Shown here: piece by piece, positions 6,910 to 14,352 of the stretch
Layout: each line of letters starts with the position of its first letter
How positions within the stretch are numbered: the first letter of the stretch is position 1
Assembly (NCBI GenBank): GCA_002431805.1
Contig: DJEE01000130.1
Coordinates: forward strand, 1-17,556
Reading direction: 5' to 3'
DNA: 17,556 nt
Source: Eggerthellaceae bacterium UBA5906
GTDB lineage: Bacteria; Actinomycetota; Coriobacteriia; Coriobacteriales; Eggerthellaceae
Notes under the pieces: model-generated
The model's input: the letters and a program-made list of their open reading frames with translations, nothing else
The model's database searches: none
What the model was told of the DNA's origin: nothing
Program-made: the position numbers and the translations under genes

Positions 6910-7357
6910 CCTTCACGACGATCTTGCGAACATGGCACGCGGCCGCGCCCAACGTGCAGCCAGGTTTGTGCGCATCTTCGGGAGCAAGCACGGCCATATC
7001 GCCGGCGCGCAGCACAACATCAGTTACCTGCTTGGGCGTTTCATACAAACCGAAATCGTTTTCAACATCGAAAGGCTGGCACTCGGGCAAACCGGCCAGC
7101 TGCGTGTATTGCAAAAGCTCCTCGCCCGTTACCACAAACTGCACATCGTAGTAGTTGCGATGCGCCTCAAGCTGCTTTTCCGATGCCGGCACGGTGTCGT
7201 ATTCCTGCACGTTAGCGAACACGTCGTCACCGTCAATCTCGTTGCGGCCAAGCGGCAAATCCGCCAAGTTGTTTTGCGCCAAGAAGGCATATGCCTTCGC
7301 AAAACGCTCGTTCAGATAGTCGTTTGCGTTCGCATGCTCAAGGTTGGTTACCAGCAT
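6899..7357 (-). CDS. YhcH/YjgK/YiaL family protein (DUF386, EbgC-like)
   Basis: Encodes 152 aa, the normal length for this cupin-like family, which includes EbgC, YiaL and sugar-catabolism proteins such as YhcH; members bind metal and are thought to act on sugars as anomerases or isomerases. Visible family features are E65/H67 in LEAHRNYYDVQFV, the segment FDVENDFGLYE, and the C-terminal metal-site motif PEDAHKPG (H130). The start is ATG at 7357, because AAGGA lies 5 nt upstream; a longer in-frame reading adds only 11 residues unlike the family. There is no sugar operon nearby, so the substrate is unknown. A hairpin lies just upstream in the leader. Confidence 0.9.
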   Translation of the reverse strand: MLVTNLEHANANDYLNERFAKAYAFLAQNNLADLPLGRNEIDGDDVFANVQEYDTVPASEKQLEAHRNYYDVQFVVTGEELLQYTQLAGLPECQPFDVENDFGLYETPKQVTDVVLRAGDMAVLAPEDAHKPGCTLGAAACHVRKIVVKVRA

Positions 7358-7377
7358 GATGATCCTTTCATATATAC

Positions 7378-7396
7378 GCGGCTTTCGCAAAGCCGC
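7378..7396 (-). other. Leader hairpin of the yhcH-like gene
   Basis: GCGGCTTT and AAAGCCGC form a perfect 8-bp stem with a 3-nt loop, ending 20 nt before the ATG. There is no T tract, so it is not a clear terminator. A TATACT lies 21 nt further upstream (+ strand AGTATA), so the hairpin is probably in the 5' untranslated region. Confidence 0.5.
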
Positions 7397-7567
7397 TCGT
7401 TTGCACGACGAGAGTATACACCCCGCCTGCAGCCGAAACGCCGCGACACGCGCCCGCCCACGGCATGAACAAGGGATGTTCGAGAGCGGCGGCTAGCATG
7501 CCAACGCCGCACTACGTACGAGTGCGCTCAATTCGCCCTGCGTTGCCCGCGCAGCAGGCATTCGCGT

Positions 7568-8080
7568 CTAGCAAGGTTCCTCGGAAGAGTCGCTCTCGCA
7601 CCTCGACGCAGAATGTCTCAGAAGCCGGCCTGTTTGCGTTTCGTCAAACACAAGAATGCCCGCGTCGCGAAACAGTTCGGCGGTAACGCCCCACCCCGGC
7701 ACCAACGTGCCTGAAAACGTGCCGTCATACACCACGCCCGACCCGCATGACGGGCTTTTCGTCTTCAGCACCGCGGCACGGCAATCGGCGTCGCGCAGCT
7801 GCTCCAGGCAGCGGCTTGCGCCTTGGTGAAACCGCTGCGTCACGTCTTGCCCGTTTGCGTCTACCACACGCACCGGACGCGAGCCGGCAACAATCTCGCA
7901 CGGCGGATGCGGTACGGAAAATCCGCCCTCTACCTCGGGACATATGGGTAACAACTTGTACTGCTTAGCAAGCGCCTGCACAGCGGCGCATGGTTTAGAG
8001 GCGCCATCAAAGCGACAGGACCGCCCAAGCAAGCATGCGCTTACCGCGACGACCGGCGATGTGTTCAACGTTGCATCCAT
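7568..8080 (-). CDS. DUF523 family protein
   Basis: Encodes 170 aa. DUF523 proteins (YbbK-like) are small cysteine-rich proteins of unknown biochemical role. The family pattern is clear: SACLLG..CRFDG (14-26), CPE (47-49), PPCEI (59-63) and KTKSPSCG (about 106-113), all with conserved cysteines that could hold a metal or cluster. There is no signal peptide. No Shine-Dalgarno precedes the ATG, but a TACAAT lies 6 nt upstream, so the mRNA is probably leaderless. The last 20 residues are polar and Ser/Glu-rich. It stands alone, divergent from the NifX-like gene. The 210 nt between it and the yhcH-like start hold no gene that I can see. Confidence 0.9.
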   Translation of the reverse strand: MDATLNTSPVVAVSACLLGRSCRFDGASKPCAAVQALAKQYKLLPICPEVEGGFSVPHPPCEIVAGSRPVRVVDANGQDVTQRFHQGASRCLEQLRDADCRAAVLKTKSPSCGSGVVYDGTFSGTLVPGWGVTAELFRDAGILVFDETQTGRLLRHSASRCESDSSEEPC

Positions 8081-8086
8081 AGCTGT

Positions 8087-8092
8087 ATTGTA
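8087..8092 (-). promoter_or_regulatory. -10 element (TACAAT) of the DUF523 gene
   Basis: TACAAT on the minus strand lies 6 nt before the ATG at 8080, the spacing expected when transcription starts at the start codon. No good -35 is seen. Confidence 0.45.
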
Positions 8093-8157
8093 GCGCGCAC
8101 CTGACGGAGCGAACGTGTTAATCCTAGCAAAATGCTACCTGTAAACTATCAAAATTC

Positions 8158-8188
8158 TTGCATCAAGTTGGCCACGTTGTGCTAGAGT
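8158..8188 (+). promoter_or_regulatory. Possible promoter of the NifX-like gene
   Basis: TTGCAT (8158-8163) and TGC-TAGAGT (-10 at 8183-8188, extended TGn) are 19 nt apart, longer than ideal. Between them CAAGTTGGCCACGTTG is an imperfect palindrome centred on GGCC that could be an operator. Confidence 0.3.
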
Positions 8189-8249
8189 TTGCCGCGAAAC
8201 AGTGCGACGGAAGGGAGGCCGCCGCAGGTCACCAGTGAAAGGGTTTCTT

Positions 8250-8618
8250 ATGAAAGTTGCAATTCCCAGCGAAACCGGCGACGGCCTGACCAGCGTACGC
8301 AGCGGGCACTTCGGCCACACACCATGGTTCACCGTCGTTACCATTGAAGACGGCAAGGTAACTAACGTTGAAGCGGTGAAAAACGTCGACCACGACCAGG
8401 TAGGCTGCGGCGGGGTTATCGAATTTGCCCACAGCCTAGGTATCGATGCCATGATTACCGCCGGCATGGGCCAACCCCCGTTCATGCGTTTTACGCAATA
8501 CGGCGTAGCGGTGTACCTTGAACAGCAAACCCCCGTTGTGGGCGATGTGGTGAAGAAGTTTTTGGCCGGCGAGTGTGCACGCATGGTGCTTGACGACGCC
8601 TGCAACCACCATCACTAG
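8250..8618 (+). CDS. NifX/NifB-type dinitrogenase iron-molybdenum cofactor family protein
   Basis: Encodes 122 aa with the single-domain fold of the family (Pfam Nitro_FeMo-Co): an N-terminal MKVAIPSE strand, SGHFGHTPWFTVV (18-30), a conserved GCGG turn (52-55) and IDAMITAGMGQ (65-75). In nitrogen fixers relatives carry FeMo cofactor precursors; in other anaerobes they are thought to bind or carry Fe-S clusters. No nif genes are present, so a general iron-sulfur role is more likely. The start is ATG at 8250 with GAAAGGG 6 nt upstream; a longer upstream reading gives a basic extension unlike the family. It ends in HHH, with C109 and C118 nearby, a possible metal site. Confidence 0.9.
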   Translation: MKVAIPSETGDGLTSVRSGHFGHTPWFTVVTIEDGKVTNVEAVKNVDHDQVGCGGVIEFAHSLGIDAMITAGMGQPPFMRFTQYGVAVYLEQQTPVVGDVVKKFLAGECARMVLDDACNHHH

Positions 8619-8692
8619 GATGCACCAGGCAAACTCACAGTATATCAGCGCCGACAGCGCGTCGCACTGATATCCTATATTGCAATCCCATA

Positions 8693-8720
8693 CGGCCCGC
8701 CGGCACCAAGCCGCGGGCCG
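8693..8720 (+). other. Strong stem-loop between the NifX-like and Nudix genes
   Basis: CGGCCCGC (8693-8700) pairs with GCGGGCCG (8713-8720), extended by GGC/GCC inside past a one-base bulge, closing the loop ACCAA. It ends 11 nt before the AAGGAG site of the Nudix gene. There is no T tract, so it is either a leader structure of the Nudix mRNA or an imperfect terminator of the gene before it. Confidence 0.55.
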
Positions 8721-8741
8721 CGTTGCTAGCAAGGAGCATCT

Positions 8742-9332
8742 ATGGACATCGTTGAAGCCATGCAACAGTACCGGCCCGCAAACGAGCAAGAAGCAGCTGA
8801 CCGCGCGTTTATCCTGCAACGGCTTGAAAGTGACCCGGACGTGTTTGACCGCACGTCCGAGGCGCATATGGCATGCTCCATTTGGACCGTGGACCCAACG
8901 TTTACGCAAACGCTTTTGGTGTACCACAACATATATAACTCGTGGAGCTGGATTGGCGGGCACGCCGACGGGCAACGCGACCTTGCCGCCGTAGCGTTGC
9001 GCGAACTTGCCGAGGAAACCGGCGTAACCGATGCGCACCTGGTGCCCTGCTGCCCAGGCAACATAATGTCATGCGAAGTGCTTACCGTTGACGGGCACGA
9101 AAAGCGCGGCGCCTACGTAAGCTCGCACCTTCACCTGAACGTAACGTACCTTGCCGTTGCCAACCCCGCACAGCTCCTACGCATAAAGCCCGATGAGAAC
9201 AGCGGCGTGAGATGGGTACCGCTTGATGACGCGGTTACCCTCTCAAGCGAGCCGTGGATTCGCGACCGCATATACCGCAAGCTCATCGCAAAAACGCGCG
9301 ATTTGGCAACGCAGTTCGCCGCACCGTCGTAA
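8742..9332 (+). CDS. Nudix hydrolase
   Basis: Encodes 196 aa. Nudix enzymes hydrolyse nucleoside diphosphates linked to another group. The Nudix box runs from G73 to V95 and ends RELAEETGV, with the metal-binding REUxEE residues intact. The first glutamate position of the classic Gx5Ex7REUxEExGU pattern is Arg (R79). The flanking GGHADG and the long N-terminal region suit a NUDIX subgroup common in Gram-positive anaerobes with unknown substrate. The ATG has AAGGAG 5 nt upstream. It stands as a single gene after a strong stem-loop and is followed by two inverted repeats instead of a T-rich terminator. Confidence 0.92.
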   Translation: MDIVEAMQQYRPANEQEAADRAFILQRLESDPDVFDRTSEAHMACSIWTVDPTFTQTLLVYHNIYNSWSWIGGHADGQRDLAAVALRELAEETGVTDAHLVPCCPGNIMSCEVLTVDGHEKRGAYVSSHLHLNVTYLAVANPAQLLRIKPDENSGVRWVPLDDAVTLSSEPWIRDRIYRKLIAKTRDLATQFAAPS

Positions 9333-9342
9333 CAAGCCTGCA

Positions 9343-9391
9343 AAGCGCCTGCGTGAACGCGGGGGCAAAGCGCCTGTTCACGCAGGCGCTT
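9343..9391. repeat. 16-bp perfect inverted repeat after the Nudix gene
   Basis: AAGCGCCTGCGTGAAC (9343-9358) pairs with GTTCACGCAGGCGCTT (9376-9391) around 17 nt. CAAAGCGCCTG also occurs twice directly (9341-9351, 9366-9376). No T run follows on either strand. It probably acts as an intrinsic-like end for the two converging genes. Confidence 0.75.
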
Positions 9392-9410
9392 CGGGAAACA
9401 AAAGGTTTAT

Positions 9411-9443
9411 CGTGAACACGCCCGCTCCGTCCCCGTGTTCACG
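9411..9443. repeat. 10-bp perfect inverted repeat near the C45-type gene
   Basis: CGTGAACACG (9411-9420) pairs with CGTGTTCACG (9434-9443) around 13 nt. The core GTGAAC/GTTCAC is shared with the repeat at 9343-9391. It lies between two converging genes and lacks a T tract. Confidence 0.7.
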
Positions 9444-9478
9444 GTTGCCCGTAGGCCGACCAATAAACGCGCAGGGCA

Positions 9479-10576
9479 TTAGGGAACCGCACCGGTGACG
9501 GTGGCGTGGTGGACGTCGTCCCAGCGGCGGCGAAGGGCCACGTCAGCCGTAAGATTTTTAGTGTCGAACACCACAGACCACTGCGTGTTGCTGGTGACGT
9601 CTTCGGGGTTGGGCTCTTGCGACGCGACGCGCAAAGCGCGCCAGGCCGTTACCTGCGCGTCTTCGTTTGCCGGGGCGCCGTCAAGCACGCGTTCGATGGC
9701 ATCGTAGCGTTCGCGCCCATGCCCGTACTGGCCGTTTTTCTGGTTGGGCAGCACGCGTTGCTTGTGCATGACGAAGAAATTGGTAACCTGACGCGCGGTT
9801 GTAACCTGAGGCAGGCGCTCGGGGCTGTCGCAGTCGTATTCCACCACACGGCCATCGCCTGACGCATCGGTGATGTAGAAGTGGTAATCACGCCCGCTGG
9901 TTGCGAACATGTCGTATCCAAGCAGCAGGTCAACCGCCTCTTGCGTGGTGGCAGCGCGGTCGAGCACCAAGCGGATGGCAAGCGGCGTGGACAGCACGGG
10001 TTTGCCCGTAACGCGGTGCGTGGGACGGCTGTCAAGCGTGAGCACCGCGATGGAAACCCCTTTTTCGTTCACGCCGTCCAAACACGCAAACGGAGCCGCA
10101 AGGCACGCCATGCGCGCCGAAACGCTGGAAAGCGGTACGTTTGCGCCAAGGTTGTCAAGCGCGCAAAAGCCGATGGATTCGTAACCGTCCGCGGGCTTTG
10201 CGTGCACGAGCATGGCTGAAGTGTCCAGTTTGAAATCGTAATTGCGGCCCATCAGCACGCTTTCGCCATCGTTTAGGGTAAACGCGCTGCAGCCAAACTG
10301 CGGTGCTTGCATGTGCACGGGCACCAGCGGCAGCGCCTCGCGCAAAATAGCATCGATGTTGTCTTGGTCGCCAGCCAAACCACGTCCGATCAGGCGATCA
10401 AGGTTGTACGGGTAGCTCACGTCCATGGCATACAGGTCATATGGCGTTTCCGAATGCGTGATCTGGCGGACAGAGGACAGCGTTTTGACGCGCGAAGCGT
10501 ACAGGCCTACTCCTGCACCAACCGTCGCACCGGCCGCAAGCGCCGCAAACGTAGCCGCCACATTCCTGAGTTTCAT
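9479..10576 (-). CDS. Exported Ntn hydrolase, linear amide C-N hydrolase (C45/choloylglycine hydrolase-like)
   Basis: Encodes 365 aa. Related enzymes (bile salt hydrolase, penicillin V acylase, C45 acyltransferases) cleave linear amides with an N-terminal cysteine freed by autoprocessing. The likely nucleophile is C96 in FGCSAF. R111 and D114 in GRNYD lie 15 and 18 residues later, near the bile-salt-hydrolase spacing (C2, R18, D21), and N170 sits in GVNEKGVS. Unlike that enzyme, an N-terminal hydrophobic segment (about 8-26) suggests export or membrane anchoring, with a propeptide of about 70 residues before C96. The start is ATG at 10576, with AAGGGGA 4 nt upstream. The substrate cannot be named; it may act on bile acid or N-acyl amino acid amides. 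Confidence 0.88.
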   Translation of the reverse strand: MKLRNVAATFAALAAGATVGAGVGLYASRVKTLSSVRQITHSETPYDLYAMDVSYPYNLDRLIGRGLAGDQDNIDAILREALPLVPVHMQAPQFGCSAFTLNDGESVLMGRNYDFKLDTSAMLVHAKPADGYESIGFCALDNLGANVPLSSVSARMACLAAPFACLDGVNEKGVSIAVLTLDSRPTHRVTGKPVLSTPLAIRLVLDRAATTQEAVDLLLGYDMFATSGRDYHFYITDASGDGRVVEYDCDSPERLPQVTTARQVTNFFVMHKQRVLPNQKNGQYGHGRERYDAIERVLDGAPANEDAQVTAWRALRVASQEPNPEDVTSNTQWSVVFDTKNLTADVALRRRWDDVHHATVTGAVP

Positions 10577-10620
10577 GCCGTCCCCTTCCATCGAAGGTAC
10601 ATCCGCCGCCGTTGTGCACA

Positions 10621-10626
10621 ATTATC
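10621..10626 (-). promoter_or_regulatory. Extended -10 of the C45-type hydrolase gene
   Basis: The minus strand reads TG-G-GATAAT, an extended -10 that gives a leader of about 35-40 nt before the ATG. No clear -35. Confidence 0.4.
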
Positions 10627-10697
10627 CCACACCTTATCGCTGCATGCGTTACAAGGCCGCAAAACGGCGGCAATAGGCGCATGTCCGTGCACAGCGT

Positions 10698-10721
10698 GCA
10701 ACGCGCCGCGGCGCACGTTGC
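10698..10721. repeat. Palindrome in the divergent C45/SNF2 intergenic region
   Basis: GCGCCGCGGCGC (10703-10714) is a perfect 12-bp palindrome flanked by GCAAC and GTTGC, giving a nested inverted repeat. It lies between two divergent promoters in a 258-nt gap that holds no gene I can see. It could be an operator or a stem-loop. Confidence 0.45.
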
Positions 10722-10782
10722 CCGGTTTATGGAAGCAATGCCGCAATCGTCGGCAGAGCGAGCGCGCCAGGCAGGCATGCGG

Positions 10783-10788
10783 TAAAAT
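10783..10788 (+). promoter_or_regulatory. Possible -10 (TAAAAT) of the SNF2 gene
   Basis: TAAAAT lies about 46 nt before the ATG. No matching -35 is visible. Confidence 0.3.
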
Positions 10789-10834
10789 AGACGTTTGCAC
10801 AACAGTGGGTTGTCAAGGAAGGAAGCCGGCTGGC

Positions 10835-13800
10835 ATGATACCGGAAAAAGCCATCGCCAAGCAATGCAATCCGCGCGCGCTTTCGCGCGGGCGCGCCATT
10901 GCCGCATCGGAGCGCAACATTCTTACCAAACAGGTGCGCTACGACGCAGACGAGTCTATCATCAGCGCTTTTGTCGCATCTAGCAGCGGTTGGGATGACC
11001 GTTACCGCACGTCGGTCACCTTAAACGAAGACACGGGCGAAGTGCTTGACTACGCGTGCACCTGCCCAGCATTTCGCGAATACAACGGCATGTGCAAACA
11101 CTGCGTGGCCCTGGCGCTTTCTTTCAACGAACGCCCCCAGCAATTCATGGGCTACCAAGCGCACCGCACGGCGCAATCGTCGGCATGCATCGCAGAGTTC
11201 ATGAAGCGCACCGAGGCGCTTGAGGCCGAAGACACGCCGGCAGGATCGGTGCACTTGCACGCCGAGCTTACCTACGGATACGGGTTGTGGTCGGTATCGT
11301 TTCGCGTATCGGGCGCGGCCGGCACACCCTACGTGGTGAAGTCGCTCAGCGAATTTACCGACCGCATGCGCCGCGGAGAGCGCTTCGCCTACGGCAAAAA
11401 GCTTAGCTTCACCCATGCCCCCGCCCTGTTCGACGAACGCTCGCGCGCCTTGGCGCAGTTTATCGAACGCGCCTGCTCCATGCGCGAAGCCGCCGATGAA
11501 GGCCCGGCGTGGCTGCGTCGGCAAATCGCCCAGGTTGGCCGCGCGTTGCAGCTTTCCGAAGCCGAAGCCGTGGAGCTGTTCGACCTGCTTGAGGGCGAGG
11601 TGTTCGCCATCCACAGCGGCGACTACGCCACGCCCACCGTCGAACGCGTTCACATTGCGCGCGAAGATCCGGGCATTTCCCTAGCGCTGGCCCCCGCCGA
11701 ACGCGGCGGCTGGACCATTGAGCGCACAGAGCGCATCCGCATGGCCGAGCAAGCCGGACGCATGTACCTGTGGCTTGGCGCCGATGTGGTGTACCGCTGT
11801 TCGCCGGAGTTTTCGCGTTGCGCTGACTTTTTGCGCACGGTGTACGACAGCGACGAGAATACCTTGTTCGTGTCGAACGCCGACATGCCGCTGTTCTGTG
11901 CGGCGGCACTACCCGTTATCGAGCAGAACCTGCACGTGGAAGCGCCCGAAGCCATAAACGCCTACCGCCCTGTGCCGTGCAAGCTGGAGTTTTACTTCGA
12001 CAAGAACACCAAGCACGTGTTCGCAGGTGCGCAGGCCGTGTACGGCAACCGCCGCTTCACGCTGCGCGGCCAGGTTCCAAAAGACATTGCAGACGAAAAA
12101 GCTGCGAAGGGCCCAGCCCCTTTGCGCAACCAGCGGCTTGAGGGTAAAGCCCGCTCGCTGCTAGACCGCTATTTCGGGCCCGAAAACGCGCGTTTAGCCA
12201 TGTCGGAAGAAGACGCGGTGGCACAGCTGGTGTTCACAGGGCTTTCCGAGTTCCGCACGCTAGGCGATGTGTTCACCACGCCCGCCTTCGACCGTCTTAT
12301 CAAAGACGAAAAGCCGCGTTTGACCATGGGCGTGTCGCTGTCGGGCAACCTTATCAATTTGACGGTGAGCGCATCCGATCTTGCGCCCGACGAGTTGGCA
12401 GCCATGCTGGCAAGCTACCGCAAAAAGAAGCGCTATCACCGTCTGCGCGGCGGCGCGTTTGTAGACCTGGAAGATTTCGATCTGTCGCAACTTGACCGCC
12501 TGGCGTCCGATTTGGGCATTTCCCAAAAGGAGCTGGCAACGGGCGTAGTGCAGCTTCCGTCGTTTCGCGCGTTTTACCTGGACGAAGAGAAAAACCTCAA
12601 CCGGGACCGCAGCTTCACGCAGTACCTGGAGAACTTCCATCGTGTGAACGAAACAAACTACGAAGTGCCCGCAGCGCTGCATGCAACGCTGCGACCGTAC
12701 CAGGTTGAGGGCTTCCGGTGGCTTTCGGCGCGCCTTGATGCCGGTTTTGGCGGCATACTGGCCGATGAGATGGGCCTGGGAAAGTCGGTGCAGCTTATCA
12801 GCCTTATCGTGGCGCGCACTGCCGAGGCGCAGCAGGTGGGGCCAAGCCTTATCGTGTGCCCCTCGTCGCTTGTGTACAACTGGCTAGCCGAGTTCGAGCG
12901 GTTTGCGCCAAGCTTGAACGTGACCGCCGTCGTGGGCAGCGCGGCAGAGCGCAAGCTAATCCGCGGGAAGGCGTTCGCGTCTTACGATGCGCAGCTTGCA
13001 AACGCACACAACCACAAGGTTGCGCAAACCGGTGAAACCGGAGCGTCTACGACGTCGGCTACAGCAACCGTTTCCCCTGATGGCTCGCCTGCCGTACAAC
13101 CCGGTGACCACTTTGCACCGGTTGACGTGCTAGTAACGTCCTACGATTTGGCGCGTATCGATGCAGCCGATTACGCAGGCCGCGAGTTTTTCCTGTGCGC
13201 ACTTGACGAGGCGCAGTACATCAAAAACCCCGCCACGCTTACCACCCGCGCCATCAAACGCCTGCACGCGCAGCACCGTTTCGCACTGACCGGCACACCC
13301 ATGGAAAACCGCTTGTCGGAGCTGTGGAGCATATTCGACTTTCTGATGCCGGGGCTGCTTGGCCCATATGCGCGCTTCCGCGAACGCTTCGAGCTTCCTA
13401 TCGTGGGCGGCGAAGAGGACGTAGCCGCACGTTTGCAAGCTGCCGTGGGACCGTTCATGCTGCGCCGCCGCAAGTCCGAAGTGCTCACCGACCTGCCCGA
13501 CAAGCTGGAAAGCGTAGTGTACGCACCCATGTCGGGCCAGCAGTTAAAGCTCTACCGCGCGCATGAACAGCATTTACGCGAAGAGCTGACGCGACAGCGC
13601 CGCGAGCGCAAGCAGCGTCAAGCGAAACGCGCTGCAGGCGAGCAGGTTTCAAACGTAGAGGTGCTCGCCGAGCTGATGCGCCTGCGTCAGCTATGCTGCG
13701 ACCCACGCTTGGTGTTCGAAAACTACCGTGGGCATGGCACGAAAATCGACGCCATCATGGAGCTGGTAGCCTCGGCCATGGACGCCGGCGAGAAAACGCT

Positions 13801-14248
13801 TATCTTCTCGCAGTTCACCAGCTTTTTGGACCTGATTGCCCAAGGGCTCGACGAGTCAGGGGTGGCTTATTACACCATCACGGGCTCCACGCCGAAAAAG
13901 GAACGCGTTGATTTGGTAAACGAGTTCAACGCCAACGACGTACCCGTGTTTTTGGTGTCGCTGAAGGCCGGCGGCACGGGCCTGAACCTCACTGGGGCGT
14001 CGGTGGTGATCCACGCCGACCCGTGGTGGAACGCCGCCGCCCAAAGCCAGGCGACCGACCGCGCGCATCGCATTGGGCAAACGCGCGTGGTGAGCGTCGA
14101 GAAGGTTGTGGCGAAGAACACCATCGAGGAACGCATCGTGCGCCTGCAGGAAACGAAGAGCGAACTGGCCGAGCAAGTCGTGGGCGCGGGCGGCGTGTCG
14201 CTGGCATCGCTTGACGCCGACGATTTGTACGAGCTGCTGCAAGGATAG
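10835..14248 (+). CDS. SWIM zinc finger / SNF2 family DNA helicase-like ATPase
   Basis: Encodes 1137 aa. The N-terminus carries a SWIM finger with C75, C77, C87 and H89 (CTCP...CKHC). A long middle region, similar to the SNF2-associated domain of bacterial members, precedes two RecA-like lobes. Helicase motifs are intact: I ADEMGLGKS (about 642-650), II DEAQ (791-794), III LTGTPMENRLSELW, and V/VI GTGLNLTGA...QATDRAHRIGQTR (ending about 1080). Such ATPases translocate on double-stranded DNA and remodel complexes such as stalled RNA polymerase. The start is ATG at 10835, with AAGGAAGG 12 nt upstream; no better-placed in-frame start is visible. Between motifs Ia and II a Thr/Ser/Ala-rich linker is likely an insertion. 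No nuclease or methylase partner is adjacent, so a defence role is not supported. No terminator follows before smpB. Confidence 0.94.
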   Translation: MIPEKAIAKQCNPRALSRGRAIAASERNILTKQVRYDADESIISAFVASSSGWDDRYRTSVTLNEDTGEVLDYACTCPAFREYNGMCKHCVALALSFNERPQQFMGYQAHRTAQSSACIAEFMKRTEALEAEDTPAGSVHLHAELTYGYGLWSVSFRVSGAAGTPYVVKSLSEFTDRMRRGERFAYGKKLSFTHAPALFDERSRALAQFIERACSMREAADEGPAWLRRQIAQVGRALQLSEAEAVELFDLLEGEVFAIHSGDYATPTVERVHIAREDPGISLALAPAERGGWTIERTERIRMAEQAGRMYLWLGADVVYRCSPEFSRCADFLRTVYDSDENTLFVSNADMPLFCAAALPVIEQNLHVEAPEAINAYRPVPCKLEFYFDKNTKHVFAGAQAVYGNRRFTLRGQVPKDIADEKAAKGPAPLRNQRLEGKARSLLDRYFGPENARLAMSEEDAVAQLVFTGLSEFRTLGDVFTTPAFDRLIKDEKPRLTMGVSLSGNLINLTVSASDLAPDELAAMLASYRKKKRYHRLRGGAFVDLEDFDLSQLDRLASDLGISQKELATGVVQLPSFRAFYLDEEKNLNRDRSFTQYLENFHRVNETNYEVPAALHATLRPYQVEGFRWLSARLDAGFGGILADEMGLGKSVQLISLIVARTAEAQQVGPSLIVCPSSLVYNWLAEFERFAPSLNVTAVVGSAAERKLIRGKAFASYDAQLANAHNHKVAQTGETGASTTSATATVSPDGSPAVQPGDHFAPVDVLVTSYDLARIDAADYAGREFFLCALDEAQYIKNPATLTTRAIKRLHAQHRFALTGTPMENRLSELWSIFDFLMPGLLGPYARFRERFELPIVGGEEDVAARLQAAVGPFMLRRRKSEVLTDLPDKLESVVYAPMSGQQLKLYRAHEQHLREELTRQRRERKQRQAKRAAGEQVSNVEVLAELMRLRQLCCDPRLVFENYRGHGTKIDAIMELVASAMDAGEKTLIFSQFTSFLDLIAQGLDESGVAYYTITGSTPKKERVDLVNEFNANDVPVFLVSLKAGGTGLNLTGASVVIHADPWWNAAAQSQATDRAHRIGQTRVVSVEKVVAKNTIEERIVRLQETKSELAEQVVGAGGVSLASLDADDLYELLQG

Positions 14249-14292
14249 GGTTTTCACTTATTTGCATGACAGCGCATGACGGGCGCGAACGG

Positions 14293-14298
14293 TATAAT
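14293..14298 (+). promoter_or_regulatory. Consensus -10 (TATAAT) of smpB copy 2
   Basis: A perfect TATAAT lies 54 nt before the GTG start. No good -35 lies 16-18 nt upstream. The 14249-14352 gap holds this and a repeated GCATGAC, but no terminator for the SNF2 gene. Confidence 0.45.
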
Positions 14299-14352
14299 GA
14301 CGCAGTCTGCCGCATCTGCGGTGAGCGAGAGAACACGATTGAGAGGTGGCGC

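Noticed and set aside
8250..8618. NifX-like gene as evidence of nitrogen fixation
   Set aside because: No nifHDK, nifB or other nif gene is present, and single members of this family occur in many non-fixing anaerobes.
9333..9478. Repeats in this gap as a CRISPR array or insertion-sequence ends
   Set aside because: There are only two unlike palindromes, no regular spacers, no transposase and no target-site duplication visible.
10307..10834. Upstream extension of the SNF2 frame by 176 codons
   Set aside because: The extension overlaps the oppositely directed C45-type gene and has no family match. The start at 10835 fits the SWIM domain and has an upstream purine-rich site.
10835..14248. SNF2 protein as part of an anti-phage system such as DISARM
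   Set aside because: No methylase, nuclease, phospholipase-type or other defence gene is adjacent, and its SWIM architecture is that of widespread housekeeping SNF2 proteins.
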